From positions 1 to 21,373 of the forward strand of contig JAUWOJ010000014.1 in assembly GCA_030612175.1 (NCBI GenBank): a stretch of DNA of 21,373 nucleotides, written 5' to 3'. This DNA is from Candidatus Bipolaricaulota bacterium. GTDB lineage: Bacteria; Bipolaricaulota; Bipolaricaulia; UBA7950; UBA9294. A program made the translations under genes and the position numbers. Below are positions 1-6,382 of this stretch, piece after piece (position 1 is the first letter of the stretch; the number at the start of each line of letters is the position of its first letter). The notes beneath the pieces were generated by a model. It did no database searches and was not told the origin of the DNA. It worked only from the letters and a program-made list of their open reading frames with translations.

Positions 1-396
1 TAGGTCGTAGATATCATGGTTCCCTAGTACGTAGTAACGTGGTCCATCAAATTCCGCGTAGATAGCCTCCGCGTCTCTAAGGATTCCTGGAATTCGTGCG
101 GGCTCACCCAAATCTTCCCCTATCACAAATATTCCATTAACGAAGTCTCCCAGCTCGACGACGAGGTCAACCGGAAGGGCATTCATGGCAGCAATACATG
201 ACGAGAGGCGCTCAGGATAGTCTGTCATCACCTTTGCCTCTCCAGGTGAATCGGTATCGTGCGCGTGCAAATCGGTAAAGATACCGAGGTGCACCTGCAT
301 AGACGTAGGTGAATTGTCAGCAACCAGCAACCCACAGACAACTACAAGTAGAAAGACGGCAATACATAACGCTCTTGAAGCTCGCGCTGTCCACAT
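1..396 (-). CDS. Exported metallophosphoesterase (calcineurin-like), partial
   Basis: This is the first 132 codons of a gene that continues beyond base 1. The ATG at 394-396 follows a strong AGGAGG ribosome site. Residues 10-26 form a hydrophobic stretch after a basic N-terminus, so a signal peptide or membrane anchor is likely. The metallophosphoesterase signature is visible: D42-x-H44 near the start of the mature part, GD at 83-84, and GNHD at 125-128. Family members use two metal ions to hydrolyse phosphomono- or phosphodiesters. The mature domain would lie outside the cytoplasmic membrane. Substrate cannot be told from this fragment. The nearby DUF47 gene, a family often tied to phosphate uptake, is suggestive but is a separate transcription unit. 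Confidence 0.85.
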   Translation of the reverse strand, partial: MWTARASRALCIAVFLLVVVCGLLVADNSPTSMQVHLGIFTDLHAHDTDSPGEAKVMTDYPERLSSCIAAMNALPVDLVVELGDFVNGIFVIGEDLGEPARIPGILRDAEAIYAEFDGPRYYVLGNHDIYDL

Positions 397-420
397 AGCT
401 TCCTCCTTCACTTCTGTTAC

Positions 421-449
421 AGCTTACCGTGTATCCTTCACGCCAGCAA
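421..449 (-). promoter_or_regulatory. Possible promoter of the metallophosphoesterase gene
   Basis: Read on the minus strand there is TTGCTG (449-444), 17 bases, then TAAGCT (426-421). Transcription would start near 414 and leave a short leader that contains the AGGAGG site. The boxes match the consensus only moderately. Confidence 0.35.
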
Positions 450-515
450 CTCGATCATGAGATACTGGAGGCGCTAGAATACTTGCAGGAACGCTTCGAG
501 CGAAAGATCGTTTGA
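429..515 (+). pseudogene. Possible remnant or tiny ORF of 28 codons
   Basis: A plus-strand open frame runs from a GTG at 429 to a TGA at 513-515. The last 21 codons read as a charged amphipathic helix (LEALEYLQERFERK-like), which resembles the end of a real protein more than random sequence. There is no ribosome site and an in-frame stop lies shortly upstream near 396. It could be the tail of a decayed gene or chance. Confidence 0.15.
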
Positions 516-523
516 TTCATGCT

Positions 524-561
524 GATCTAGCTAAGAGCAAGGTACGTTGCTCTTCTAGATC
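524..561 (-). terminator. Stem-loop at the end of the DUF47 gene
   Basis: An 8-bp perfect stem (533-540 with 547-554, loop GGTACG) is extended by a second perfect 7-bp stem (524-530 with 555-561) with a two-base bulge. It overlaps the DUF47 stop codon at 555-557. No T-run follows on either strand, so it may be a 3' end-stabilising hairpin rather than a classical intrinsic terminator. Confidence 0.45.
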
Positions 562-1199
562 CTTCGTTCTGCAAGACTGATCTCTATTAAGTCGGAAAGG
601 TCTTCGGCGCGATCAGAGATCTCCACCAGTTCCTCCACGAATTCTCGTACCAGTATCTTTTCAGCCAACGGGAGATCCATTAGGAACAAGTTCTTAATGA
701 ACTTCCGCTCAATATGATCGATTTCGCTCTCCTGCTTCTCTAGTGCAGTAGTATGCACAGTTACTCCAGCTTTGCTCTCTAGCAGTAACCTGATCGCTTC
801 TCTCAGATCTGAGAGCATGGCAACCGAACGTTCGGTAATCTCGATGGCAAAAGGCTTCAGGCTGTCAGGGATTCTGATACATTGCAGAAGCGTAAAGTCA
901 AGGATTGCCTCAGCCGCATTTGCCAGCCGGTCTACGTCCTCGATGATTCTAAGAACTTGGCGGCGAGATTGGGGAAGAAGTACCCCTTTCAGGAGCTCTA
1001 TCTCAACTTGGCGTCGTGCGTCATCAGCTTTCCCTTCGATCTTGTGCACTTCAAACGCCAACTCACTTGCCTCCTTTGCATCACCTATCTCTAGGTAGGC
1101 TAGCAGGCAATCGCGAAAGCGATTCAGACACTCTTCTACTAAGGCAAAGTGCTCGAATACTAGCTCTTCTATTCTGTTCTCCTTTCTCCATAACCTCAC
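555..1199 (-). CDS. DUF47 (PhoU-like) phosphate transport regulator family
   Basis: A 214-residue, almost wholly helical protein with the acidic and basic heptad pattern of the DUF47/TIGR00153 family, distant relatives of PhoU that usually accompany Pit-type phosphate transporters and are thought to regulate them. No transporter gene is in view, so the partner is unknown. I place the start at the GTG 1197-1199, not at the upstream ATG 1230-1232: AAAGGAGGT lies six bases before the GTG, the family usually begins with a short hydrophobic/basic segment like this one (VRLWRKEN), and the -10 box of the apparent promoter overlaps the ATG. The gene is divergent from the EF-G-like operon. The family assignment is good; the regulatory role is from family knowledge only. 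Confidence 0.85.
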   Translation of the reverse strand: MRLWRKENRIEELVFEHFALVEECLNRFRDCLLAYLEIGDAKEASELAFEVHKIEGKADDARRQVEIELLKGVLLPQSRRQVLRIIEDVDRLANAAEAILDFTLLQCIRIPDSLKPFAIEITERSVAMLSDLREAIRLLLESKAGVTVHTTALEKQESEIDHIERKFIKNLFLMDLPLAEKILVREFVEELVEISDRAEDLSDLIEISLAERRI

Positions 1200-1230
1200 G
1201 CTTGTACCTCCTTTACCTATCTGTGAATGC

Positions 1231-1259
1231 ATTATCGATCACTTGTCCTCCAATCGCAA
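1231..1259 (-). promoter_or_regulatory. Promoter of the DUF47 gene
   Basis: On the minus strand TTGCGA (1259-1254), a 17-base spacer and GATAAT (1236-1231) form a good sigma-70-type promoter. The predicted start near 1224 leaves a leader of about 25 bases that carries AAAGGAGGT. It sits back to back with the plus-strand promoter, only four bases separating the two -35 boxes. Confidence 0.6.
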
Positions 1260-1263
1260 ATTG

Positions 1264-1292
1264 TTGTCATAATTGTCATCGGTTGTTATACT
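1264..1292 (+). promoter_or_regulatory. Promoter of the EF-G-like operon
   Basis: TTGTCA (1264-1269), a 17-base spacer and TATACT (1287-1292) form a near-consensus promoter. A tandem copy of TTGTCAT at 1264-1270 and 1273-1279 lies in it, which may be chance or a protein site. The leader is about 30 bases and contains CCAGGAG at 1314-1320, nine bases before the ATG. Confidence 0.65.
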
Positions 1293-1329
1293 GCGAAGGT
1301 ATTCTAACGTCCTCCAGGAGTGATAATTA

Positions 1330-3297
1330 ATGGGACAGAGAAAAAACATCTGTTTTATTGGCCACTCTGGCGCTGGTAAATCGACGCTTGTTACTGCGTT
1401 ACTGCGAAAGAGCGGCATTAAAGAGGAGATTGTGCTCGATTCTTCGGACGAAGAGAAAGCGCACGGTTATTCTATTGATATGGGAATTGGTGCCTGCACT
1501 TGGAATGGAGAAAAGATCACGATGCTTGATACACCCGGGGGAGATGAGTTCATCGAGGAAATGTACAAGGCTATTCCCGTTGCCGATCTTTCTGTGCTCA
1601 CAGTAAATGGTGAAAAGGGGATAGAGGTTACCACGGAGCGAGGATGGGAACTCAGCGGAGGAAAGCAGCTCCCGACAATCGTTTTTGTCAATCACATGGA
1701 CAAAGAAAACGCAAATTTCGATGACGTCGTATCTTCTTTGCGCAATCAACTTGAGGGGAAGTTCATTCCGATCCAAGTTCCAATTCGACAAGAAAAGGAA
1801 TTCGTCGGCGTTGTGGATGTGATAGCGAACCGCGCCCTTTATTTTGATGATGAGAGGAAGAAAACTGTTCCCGCTGACTTGCAGCAAGACGTCTCTGAGC
1901 TGAGAAACTCCCTGATAGAGGAAATTGCCTCCATTGACGATGAGCTAATGCTGAAATTCCTGGAAGATGAAGAGATCAGTGTTTCTGAGCTTTCTGCTGG
2001 GTTGCGCAAGGGTGTCGCAGATGGAGCCGTGACGCCAATTGTGTGCGGTGTGGCCTCACAAGACAAGGGAATTAGGGCACTGATGAATGCTCTCGTTGAC
2101 CTCGCCCCGGAAAGCAAGGAGAACAAGGAGGGTCCTTGTTCTGCGATTGTGTTTAATCTGAGTACTGACCCATACCTTGGTCGACTCAATTATGTACGAA
2201 TTCTACAGGGTATTCTTAAAGAAGGAGAGACTTACTACGATATTTCTAGGAACGAGAAGATAGAAATTCGTGATTTGCATACATTTGAAGGAACGAAGCA
2301 GTTGCCAGCTACGCAAGGAGAATCGGGTGAGATTGTTGCAATTGGCAAACTTAAGGACCTTCGTGTAGGGACAACCATAGCGAGCGAAAAGGACACTGCG
2401 CCTTTCCTTCTGGCCGATTTCCCTAAGCCGGTTTATTCACGTACCATTGTTCCTAAGAGCCAGGCTGATGTAGGCAAAATGAGTTCGGCCATGAGGGAGT
2501 TGACCACTAGCAAAGTTACGCTGAGATTGGAGCGCGATACAGTAACTAAGGAGATGATTCTCTGGGGAATGGGTAGTATCCAATTATCAGTGTTCATAAG
2601 CAGGTTGAAGAACCGGTTTAACGTTTCACTGGATACGCGTCGTCCGGCCATTCCGTACAAAGAGACAATCACAAAGAAAGCAACGGCGAGATATCGCCAC
2701 AAGAAACAGTCCGGCGGTAGAGGGCAGTTCGGCGAGGTCGAGTTACGTATTGAGCCAACGCAGCGCGGGAAAGGCTTTGAATTCGTAGATGAAATCAAGG
2801 GAGCATCTATCCCTGGCCAGTACATTCCTGGTGTTGAAAAAGGGGTAGTAGAGGCAATGGTAGAAGGAAACTTGGCCAAGTATCCGGTAACAGACGTACT
2901 GGTGGCGGTCTACGATGGGAGTTTTCATCCAGTTGATTCCTCAGAGCTAGCATTCAAACTTGCGGCGCGAAATGCCTTTCGTGAGGCAATGGATCAAGCA
3001 CAGCCGTGTCTTCTTGAACCAGTTATGAGCTTAGAAGTGCGTATTCCTGATGAGTATACAGGCGATGTAATCAGTGATTTGAACGGAAGGCGTGGGAAGA
3101 TCCTAGGCATGGAGCCAGTTGGTCGCGCTACCGTTGTTCGAGCAGAGGTTCCGCTGATTGATTCGCAAAGTTATGCCCTTGATCTCAAATCGATTAGCCA
3201 GGGTCGAGCAACGTTCCAAATGCAATTCTTAAAATATCACCAGGTTCCAGCAAATCTACAGGAGAAGATCATCAGCAAGAGCAAGGAAACTGAATGA
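1330..3297 (+). CDS. EF-G-like translational GTPase (EF-G paralogue)
   Basis: A 655-residue protein with the five-domain layout of elongation factor G. It belongs to the EF-G-like (FusA2-type) group rather than to true EF-G. G1 is GHSGAGKST at 11-19, G4 is NHMD at 121-124. G3 reads DTPGG at 67-71, so the histidine that activates water in canonical translational GTPases is glycine here, and the switch I threonine is replaced by serine (HGYSI, near 48). Domain IV is present (KKQSGGRGQFGEV near 457) and domain V follows. It is shorter than true EF-G (about 690-700). Its role in other bacteria is unsettled. It opens an operon with the CBS and YjbQ genes, overlapping the next gene by ATGA. Confidence 0.88.
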   Translation: MGQRKNICFIGHSGAGKSTLVTALLRKSGIKEEIVLDSSDEEKAHGYSIDMGIGACTWNGEKITMLDTPGGDEFIEEMYKAIPVADLSVLTVNGEKGIEVTTERGWELSGGKQLPTIVFVNHMDKENANFDDVVSSLRNQLEGKFIPIQVPIRQEKEFVGVVDVIANRALYFDDERKKTVPADLQQDVSELRNSLIEEIASIDDELMLKFLEDEEISVSELSAGLRKGVADGAVTPIVCGVASQDKGIRALMNALVDLAPESKENKEGPCSAIVFNLSTDPYLGRLNYVRILQGILKEGETYYDISRNEKIEIRDLHTFEGTKQLPATQGESGEIVAIGKLKDLRVGTTIASEKDTAPFLLADFPKPVYSRTIVPKSQADVGKMSSAMRELTTSKVTLRLERDTVTKEMILWGMGSIQLSVFISRLKNRFNVSLDTRRPAIPYKETITKKATARYRHKKQSGGRGQFGEVELRIEPTQRGKGFEFVDEIKGASIPGQYIPGVEKGVVEAMVEGNLAKYPVTDVLVAVYDGSFHPVDSSELAFKLAARNAFREAMDQAQPCLLEPVMSLEVRIPDEYTGDVISDLNGRRGKILGMEPVGRATVVRAEVPLIDSQSYALDLKSISQGRATFQMQFLKYHQVPANLQEKIISKSKETE

Positions 3298-3878
3298 ACG
3301 TTGCGCGATACATGAGACTAAATCCAATTACCGTACTTGCTGCCGCGCCTTTGAGTAAAGTAAGAGAAGTGATGGAAGAGAATGCTCTTGGCATCCTTTT
3401 GGTTGTCTCCGATGCAGGTGAGCTAACGGGTTTTATCACGAAAGGAGCGCTCAGGCAAGTGCAGGATTGGGACTTACCGGTAGAGGTAGCTTGCTTTGAA
3501 GCGCGCTTTGCGGTTTCCAAGGATGATACCCTGGAAAAGGCCGCTTTGATTCTTTTAGAGAACCAGTTGGCACTTCTTCCCGTTGTCGATGGGCAGCGTC
3601 TGGTGGGCATCATTACTCAGGGAGATGTTCTCTTTGCGCTTGCGCGCGGATTGGGCATTGGGCTTAAGGGGACTCGATTTGTCGCCAAAGTGACTCATCT
3701 AGATGACTTGTATGCGATGATGAGAGTCCTACAGGCTAACAATGCCCAGTTGGTGGGATTTATGTGTGGAAATAGGGAAGGAGAGTACCAAGATATCATC
3801 TTACGTGTTCGTGAAGTTGCGGATAAGGAAAAGTTGCGCGCAGAACTTGAAGAGGCACTGCACCAAGCTCAATGCTAA
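3294..3878 (+). CDS. Tandem CBS-domain protein
   Basis: A 194-residue cytoplasmic protein with two CBS repeats in the first ~125 residues: MRLNPITVLAAAPLSKV to GELTGFITKG, then AVSKDDTLEKAALILLENQ to RLVGIITQGDVL. Paired CBS repeats form a Bateman module that commonly binds adenosyl nucleotides and senses energy state. The C-terminal ~65 residues (KVTHLDDLYAMMRVLQANNAQ onward) look like a small alpha/beta, possibly ACT-like, regulatory domain; that part is inference. No catalytic domain is attached. The ATG overlaps the EF-G-like stop (ATGA, 3294-3297), implying translational coupling, and the stop overlaps the start of the next gene. Confidence 0.85.
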   Translation: MNVARYMRLNPITVLAAAPLSKVREVMEENALGILLVVSDAGELTGFITKGALRQVQDWDLPVEVACFEARFAVSKDDTLEKAALILLENQLALLPVVDGQRLVGIITQGDVLFALARGLGIGLKGTRFVAKVTHLDDLYAMMRVLQANNAQLVGFMCGNREGEYQDIILRVREVADKEKLRAELEEALHQAQC

Positions 3879-4264
3879 GTATCACTCTTGCTACTCATCA
3901 ACAAAGCGTCCTTATCGACATCACTAGGCAAGCACAAGAATCAATTGAGAAGTCTGGGATCAAAAAAGGGATGTGTTATATCTACTGTCCTCATACCACC
4001 GCCGGGTTGTTAATCAACGAATCCGCGGACCAAGCAGTAGCTGACGATATCTGTACTGCCTTGGATGGTCTAGTTCCACAGGGAGCAAACTGGACTCATC
4101 TTGAAGGAAACTCTCCGGCTCACATCAAGTCTGCGTTAGTCGGAAACTCTCTGTGGGTGGCTTTTGAAAATGGGCAACTATTACTGGGGCGTTGGCAGGG
4201 GATTTTCTTCTGCGAATTTGATGGACCGCGACAGCGCAAAGTATGGTTTACTGCCTTGTCTTGA
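3872..4264 (+). CDS. YjbQ/UPF0047 family protein
   Basis: A 130-residue protein with the full conserved set of the YjbQ (UPF0047) family: HTTAG with H41, NE at 49-50, HLEGNSPAH at 76-84, GRWQGIFF around 106-113 and EFDGPR at 115-120. The family is a small trimeric beta fold with a histidine-lined putative metal or active site. A weak thiamin phosphate synthase activity has been reported for the E. coli member, but the physiological role is unclear. The ATG lies inside the end of the CBS gene (7-base overlap), so the three genes form one operon. The stop codon lies within the -35 box of the tRNA promoter, so the transcription units abut. Confidence 0.9.
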   Translation: MLSITLATHQQSVLIDITRQAQESIEKSGIKKGMCYIYCPHTTAGLLINESADQAVADDICTALDGLVPQGANWTHLEGNSPAHIKSALVGNSLWVAFENGQLLLGRWQGIFFCEFDGPRQRKVWFTALS

Positions 4265-4289
4265 CACTGTAGAGACCGTCTAGTACAAT
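4261..4289 (+). promoter_or_regulatory. Strong promoter of the tRNA-tuf cluster
   Basis: TTGACA (4261-4266, perfect), a 17-base spacer and TACAAT (4284-4289) precede the first tRNA by 21 bases. The -35 box overlaps the stop codon of the upstream gene. This is the best consensus promoter in the window. Confidence 0.85.
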
Positions 4290-4310
4290 AAACGGCTGGC
4301 CGAATCTAAG

Positions 4311-4384
4311 GCCAGCGTAGCTCAATTCGGAAGAGCAACTGATTTGTAATCAGTAGGTTGCCAGTTCAAGTCTGGCCGCTGGCT
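4311..4384 (+). tRNA. tRNA-Thr (anticodon TGT)
   Basis: A full 74-base cloverleaf: acceptor GCCAGCG with CGCTGGC, D stem GCTC/GAGC, anticodon stem ACTGA/TCAGT with loop TTTGTAA, T stem GCCAG/CTGGC with TTCAAGT. All stems are perfect. The discriminator is T and no CCA is encoded. Confidence 0.97.
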
Positions 4385-4396
4385 CTCAATATGCTT

Positions 4397-4479
4397 GGAG
4401 GGGTACCGAAGTGGTCAAACGGGGCGGACTGTAAATCCGTTGGCCGTCGCCTACGGGGGTTCAAATCCCTCCCCCTCCA
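4397..4479 (+). tRNA. tRNA-Tyr (anticodon GTA)
   Basis: An 83-base class II tRNA with a long variable arm. Acceptor GGAGGGG pairs with CCCCTCC, the anticodon stem is GCGGA/TCCGT with loop CTGTAAA, and the T arm is GGGGG-TTCAAAT-CCCTC with one G-U pair. Discriminator A; CCA is not encoded. Confidence 0.97.
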
Positions 4480-4529
4480 AAAGCTGGCAGATGGTATAGT
4501 TTTGGGGTACACTGTTAAGGGCTATGTAA

Positions 4530-4602
4530 GCCCGTGTAGCTCAGGTGGTAGAGCACCCCCTTGGTAAGGGGGAGGTCATCGGTTCAATTCCGATTGCGGG
4601 CT
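4530..4602 (+). tRNA. tRNA-Thr (anticodon GGT)
   Basis: A 73-base cloverleaf: acceptor GCCCGTG with TGCGGGC (two G-U pairs), D stem GCTC/GAGC, anticodon stem CCCCC/GGGGG with loop TTGGTAA, T stem ATCGG/CCGAT with TTCAATT. Discriminator T, as in the other Thr tRNA; CCA is not encoded. It precedes tuf by 97 bases. Confidence 0.97.
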
Positions 4603-4649
4603 CATAATGATTGCAGCGACAGGCTAGATGTATCCTATCTTGGTGATAT

Positions 4650-4658
4650 TGTTATAAT
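4650..4658 (+). promoter_or_regulatory. Extended -10 promoter for tuf
   Basis: TG-T-TATAAT at 4650-4658 is a perfect extended -10 element. No good -35 box is found 16-18 bases upstream, which extended -10 promoters tolerate. Start near 4665 would give tuf a leader of about 35 bases in addition to readthrough from the tRNA promoter. Confidence 0.6.
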
Positions 4659-4699
4659 GGACAGATTTAGTATAGTACGACGTTAAGGAGGTTAGAGAA

Positions 4700-5899
4700 G
4701 TGGCTAAAGAGAAGTTCGAGAGGACTAAGCCTCACGTAAACATAGGGACAATCGGGCACATTGATCATGGAAAGACAACGCTGACCTCGGCAATTACCAA
4801 AGTGCTTGCTGCTCAGGGGAAAAAAGCAAAGCCTTTGGAATTTGCGGATATTGATAACGCTCCTGAAGAGAAGGAGCGCGGGATTACGATTAATGTCCGT
4901 CATGTCGAATATGAGACTGACGATCGTCACTACGCGCACATTGACTGTCCGGGACACGCCGATTACATCAAGAACATGATTACAGGCGCTGCTCAAATGG
5001 ATGGAGCAATCCTGGTTGTTGATGCTTCTGATGGTCCAATGCCTCAGACACGCGAACATCTTCTTCTTGCACACCAAGTGAACGTTCCTGCGATTGTCGT
5101 GTATTTGAACAAGATTGACCAAGTTGATGATCCAGAACTGATAGACTTGGTGGAGATGGAGATACGGGAGCTTCTTTCCAAGTACGAATTCCCAGGCGAT
5201 GAGACTCCGATTATTCGTGGCTCGGCACTGAAGGCAATGGAAAGTGGCGATCCGAAAGCGGAGGAATGTAAGTCGATTCTTGAACTCATGGATGCAGTTG
5301 ATTCCTATATTCCCTTGCCAGATCGCGAGGAAGACAAACCCTTCCTGATGCCGATCGAAGATATCTTCTCGATCAAAGGACGTGGAACGGTGGCTACTGG
5401 ACGCGTTGAGCGAGGCAAGATTACACCAGGAATAGAAGTGGATATAGTCGGTATTCATGATAAGGTTGCCAAGACGGTTGCCACTAGCTTGGAGATGTTC
5501 AATAAGACGCTTGAGTATGCAATAGCTGGCGATAATGTGGGAATCTTGCTGAGAGGGATTGACAAAGATGAAATTGAGCGTGGACAGGTGGTTGCCGCGC
5601 CAAAATCAATCACTCCGCATGCTAGATTCGAAGCGGAGGCCTATATCTTAACAAAGGACGAAGGGGGACGTCATTCTCCGTTCTTTGATGGGTACAAACC
5701 ACAATTCTTCTTTCGTACAACTGATGTCACAGGATCAATTCACCTCCCAGAGGGAATCGAGATGGTAATGCCAGGCGATAATGTCAAGATTATCGGCGAA
5801 CTGATTCATCACGTGGCAATGGATGAAGGCCTACGATTCGCTATCCGCGAGGGTGGAAAAACGGTTGGAGCTGGCGTTGTGACCAAAGTTCTTGAATAA
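4700..5899 (+). CDS. tuf: Elongation factor Tu
   Basis: A 399-residue EF-Tu, normal in length. It carries aminoacyl-tRNA to the ribosomal A site with GTP. The GTPase motifs are intact: GHIDHGKTT near 19-27, RGITIN in switch I, DCPGHADY (with the catalytic histidine), NKID and GSAL. Domains II and III follow (FSIKGRGTVATGRVERG; GRHSPFFDGYKPQF). The start is a GTG at 4700, set by AAGGAGG at 4684-4692 with normal spacing; the following MAKEKFERTKPHVNIGT matches the family start. It lies directly after the three tRNA genes it will serve, as tufB does in E. coli, and rpmG follows after nine bases. Expression probably comes from both the tRNA promoter and the extended -10 promoter. Confidence 0.98.
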   Translation: MAKEKFERTKPHVNIGTIGHIDHGKTTLTSAITKVLAAQGKKAKPLEFADIDNAPEEKERGITINVRHVEYETDDRHYAHIDCPGHADYIKNMITGAAQMDGAILVVDASDGPMPQTREHLLLAHQVNVPAIVVYLNKIDQVDDPELIDLVEMEIRELLSKYEFPGDETPIIRGSALKAMESGDPKAEECKSILELMDAVDSYIPLPDREEDKPFLMPIEDIFSIKGRGTVATGRVERGKITPGIEVDIVGIHDKVAKTVATSLEMFNKTLEYAIAGDNVGILLRGIDKDEIERGQVVAAPKSITPHARFEAEAYILTKDEGGRHSPFFDGYKPQFFFRTTDVTGSIHLPEGIEMVMPGDNVKIIGELIHHVAMDEGLRFAIREGGKTVGAGVVTKVLE

Positions 5900-5908
5900 G
5901 TAGACACC

Positions 5909-6073
5909 ATGGCAAAAAAAAGTGAGGTCGTTATTCATGTAGCTTTGGCTTGCGGTGAGTGCAAACGTCGTAACTATCACACGAAGCGAAACAAGAGAAA
6001 CACTCGCGAGAAGTTAAACCTTAACAGGTACTGTAAGTGGTGTAAGCGACATACAGCGCACAAAGAGGTTTGA
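5909..6073 (+). CDS. rpmG: Ribosomal protein bL33
   Basis: A 54-residue basic protein of the large ribosomal subunit. It is the zinc-binding form of bL33, with two CxxC pairs (CGEC at 15-18 and CKWC at 42-45). The central stretch (NYHTKRNKRNTREKL) and RYCKWCKRHT match the family. The ATG at 5909 is only ten bases after the tuf stop and has no Shine-Dalgarno sequence, so coupling to tuf translation is likely. A run of eight A lies in codons 2-5. The neighbouring order tuf-rpmG-tRNA-Trp-secE-nusG is common in bacteria. Confidence 0.95.
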   Translation: MAKKSEVVIHVALACGECKRRNYHTKRNKRNTREKLNLNRYCKWCKRHTAHKEV

Positions 6074-6089
6074 CAAGGTGCGTTCGACT

Positions 6090-6162
6090 AGGCCCGTAGC
6101 TCAATTGGCAGAGCATCCGACTCCAAATCGGAAGGTTGGGGGTTCAACTCCTCCTGGGCCTG
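6090..6162 (+). tRNA. tRNA-Trp (anticodon CCA)
   Basis: A 73-base cloverleaf: acceptor AGGCCCG/TGGGCCT with one G-U pair, D stem GCTC/GAGC, anticodon stem TCCGA/TCGGA with loop CTCCAAA, T stem GGGGG/CCTCC with TTCAACT. The G discriminator is correct for Trp. It lies 16 bases after rpmG and 23 before secE with no promoter of its own, so it is cut from the operon mRNA. Confidence 0.97.
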
Positions 6163-6185
6163 CTAGATGAAAAAGGAGAAGTTGG

Positions 6186-6374
6186 ATGCTCGAGAGAATT
6201 ACAAATTACCTTAAAGGGGTAAGGGGAGAAGTCAGCCGAGTAAGTTGGCCGACGCGTAGTGAGGTTATTTCTCTAACTGCCCTGATCTTACTGTTGGTAA
6301 TTATATTGACGTTGTATATCTGGGGAGTGGATGGAGTTATCCAATCAGTCCTCGGTTTCCTGCTCCAACTCTAG
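6186..6374 (+). CDS. secE: Protein translocase subunit SecE
   Basis: A 62-residue single-span SecE, which clamps the SecY channel in the cytoplasmic membrane. The amphipathic N-terminal helix contains the family signature EVSRVSWPTRSEV (about 15-27). One transmembrane helix follows (about 29-47). This is the short form, unlike the three-span SecE of enterobacteria. AAAAGGAG precedes the ATG by about seven bases. nusG starts eight bases after the stop; secE-nusG pairing is nearly universal in bacteria. Confidence 0.95.
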   Translation: MLERITNYLKGVRGEVSRVSWPTRSEVISLTALILLLVIILTLYIWGVDGVIQSVLGFLLQL

Positions 6375-6382
6375 TCTCAATT

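Noticed and set aside
1399..1887. 162-codon minus-strand frame antisense to the EF-G-like gene
   Set aside because: A shadow of a strongly supported gene, without a ribosome site or recognisable motifs.
4480..4529. A possible degenerate tRNA-Gly between tRNA-Tyr and tRNA-Thr
   Set aside because: Only 50 bases, no recognisable T or anticodon arm; a TACACT box at 4508-4513 is the only feature.
4667..5458. 263-codon minus-strand frame antisense to tuf
   Set aside because: It is a shadow of the highly conserved EF-Tu coding frame, with no ribosome site and a composition rich in Cys, His and Leu unlike a real protein.
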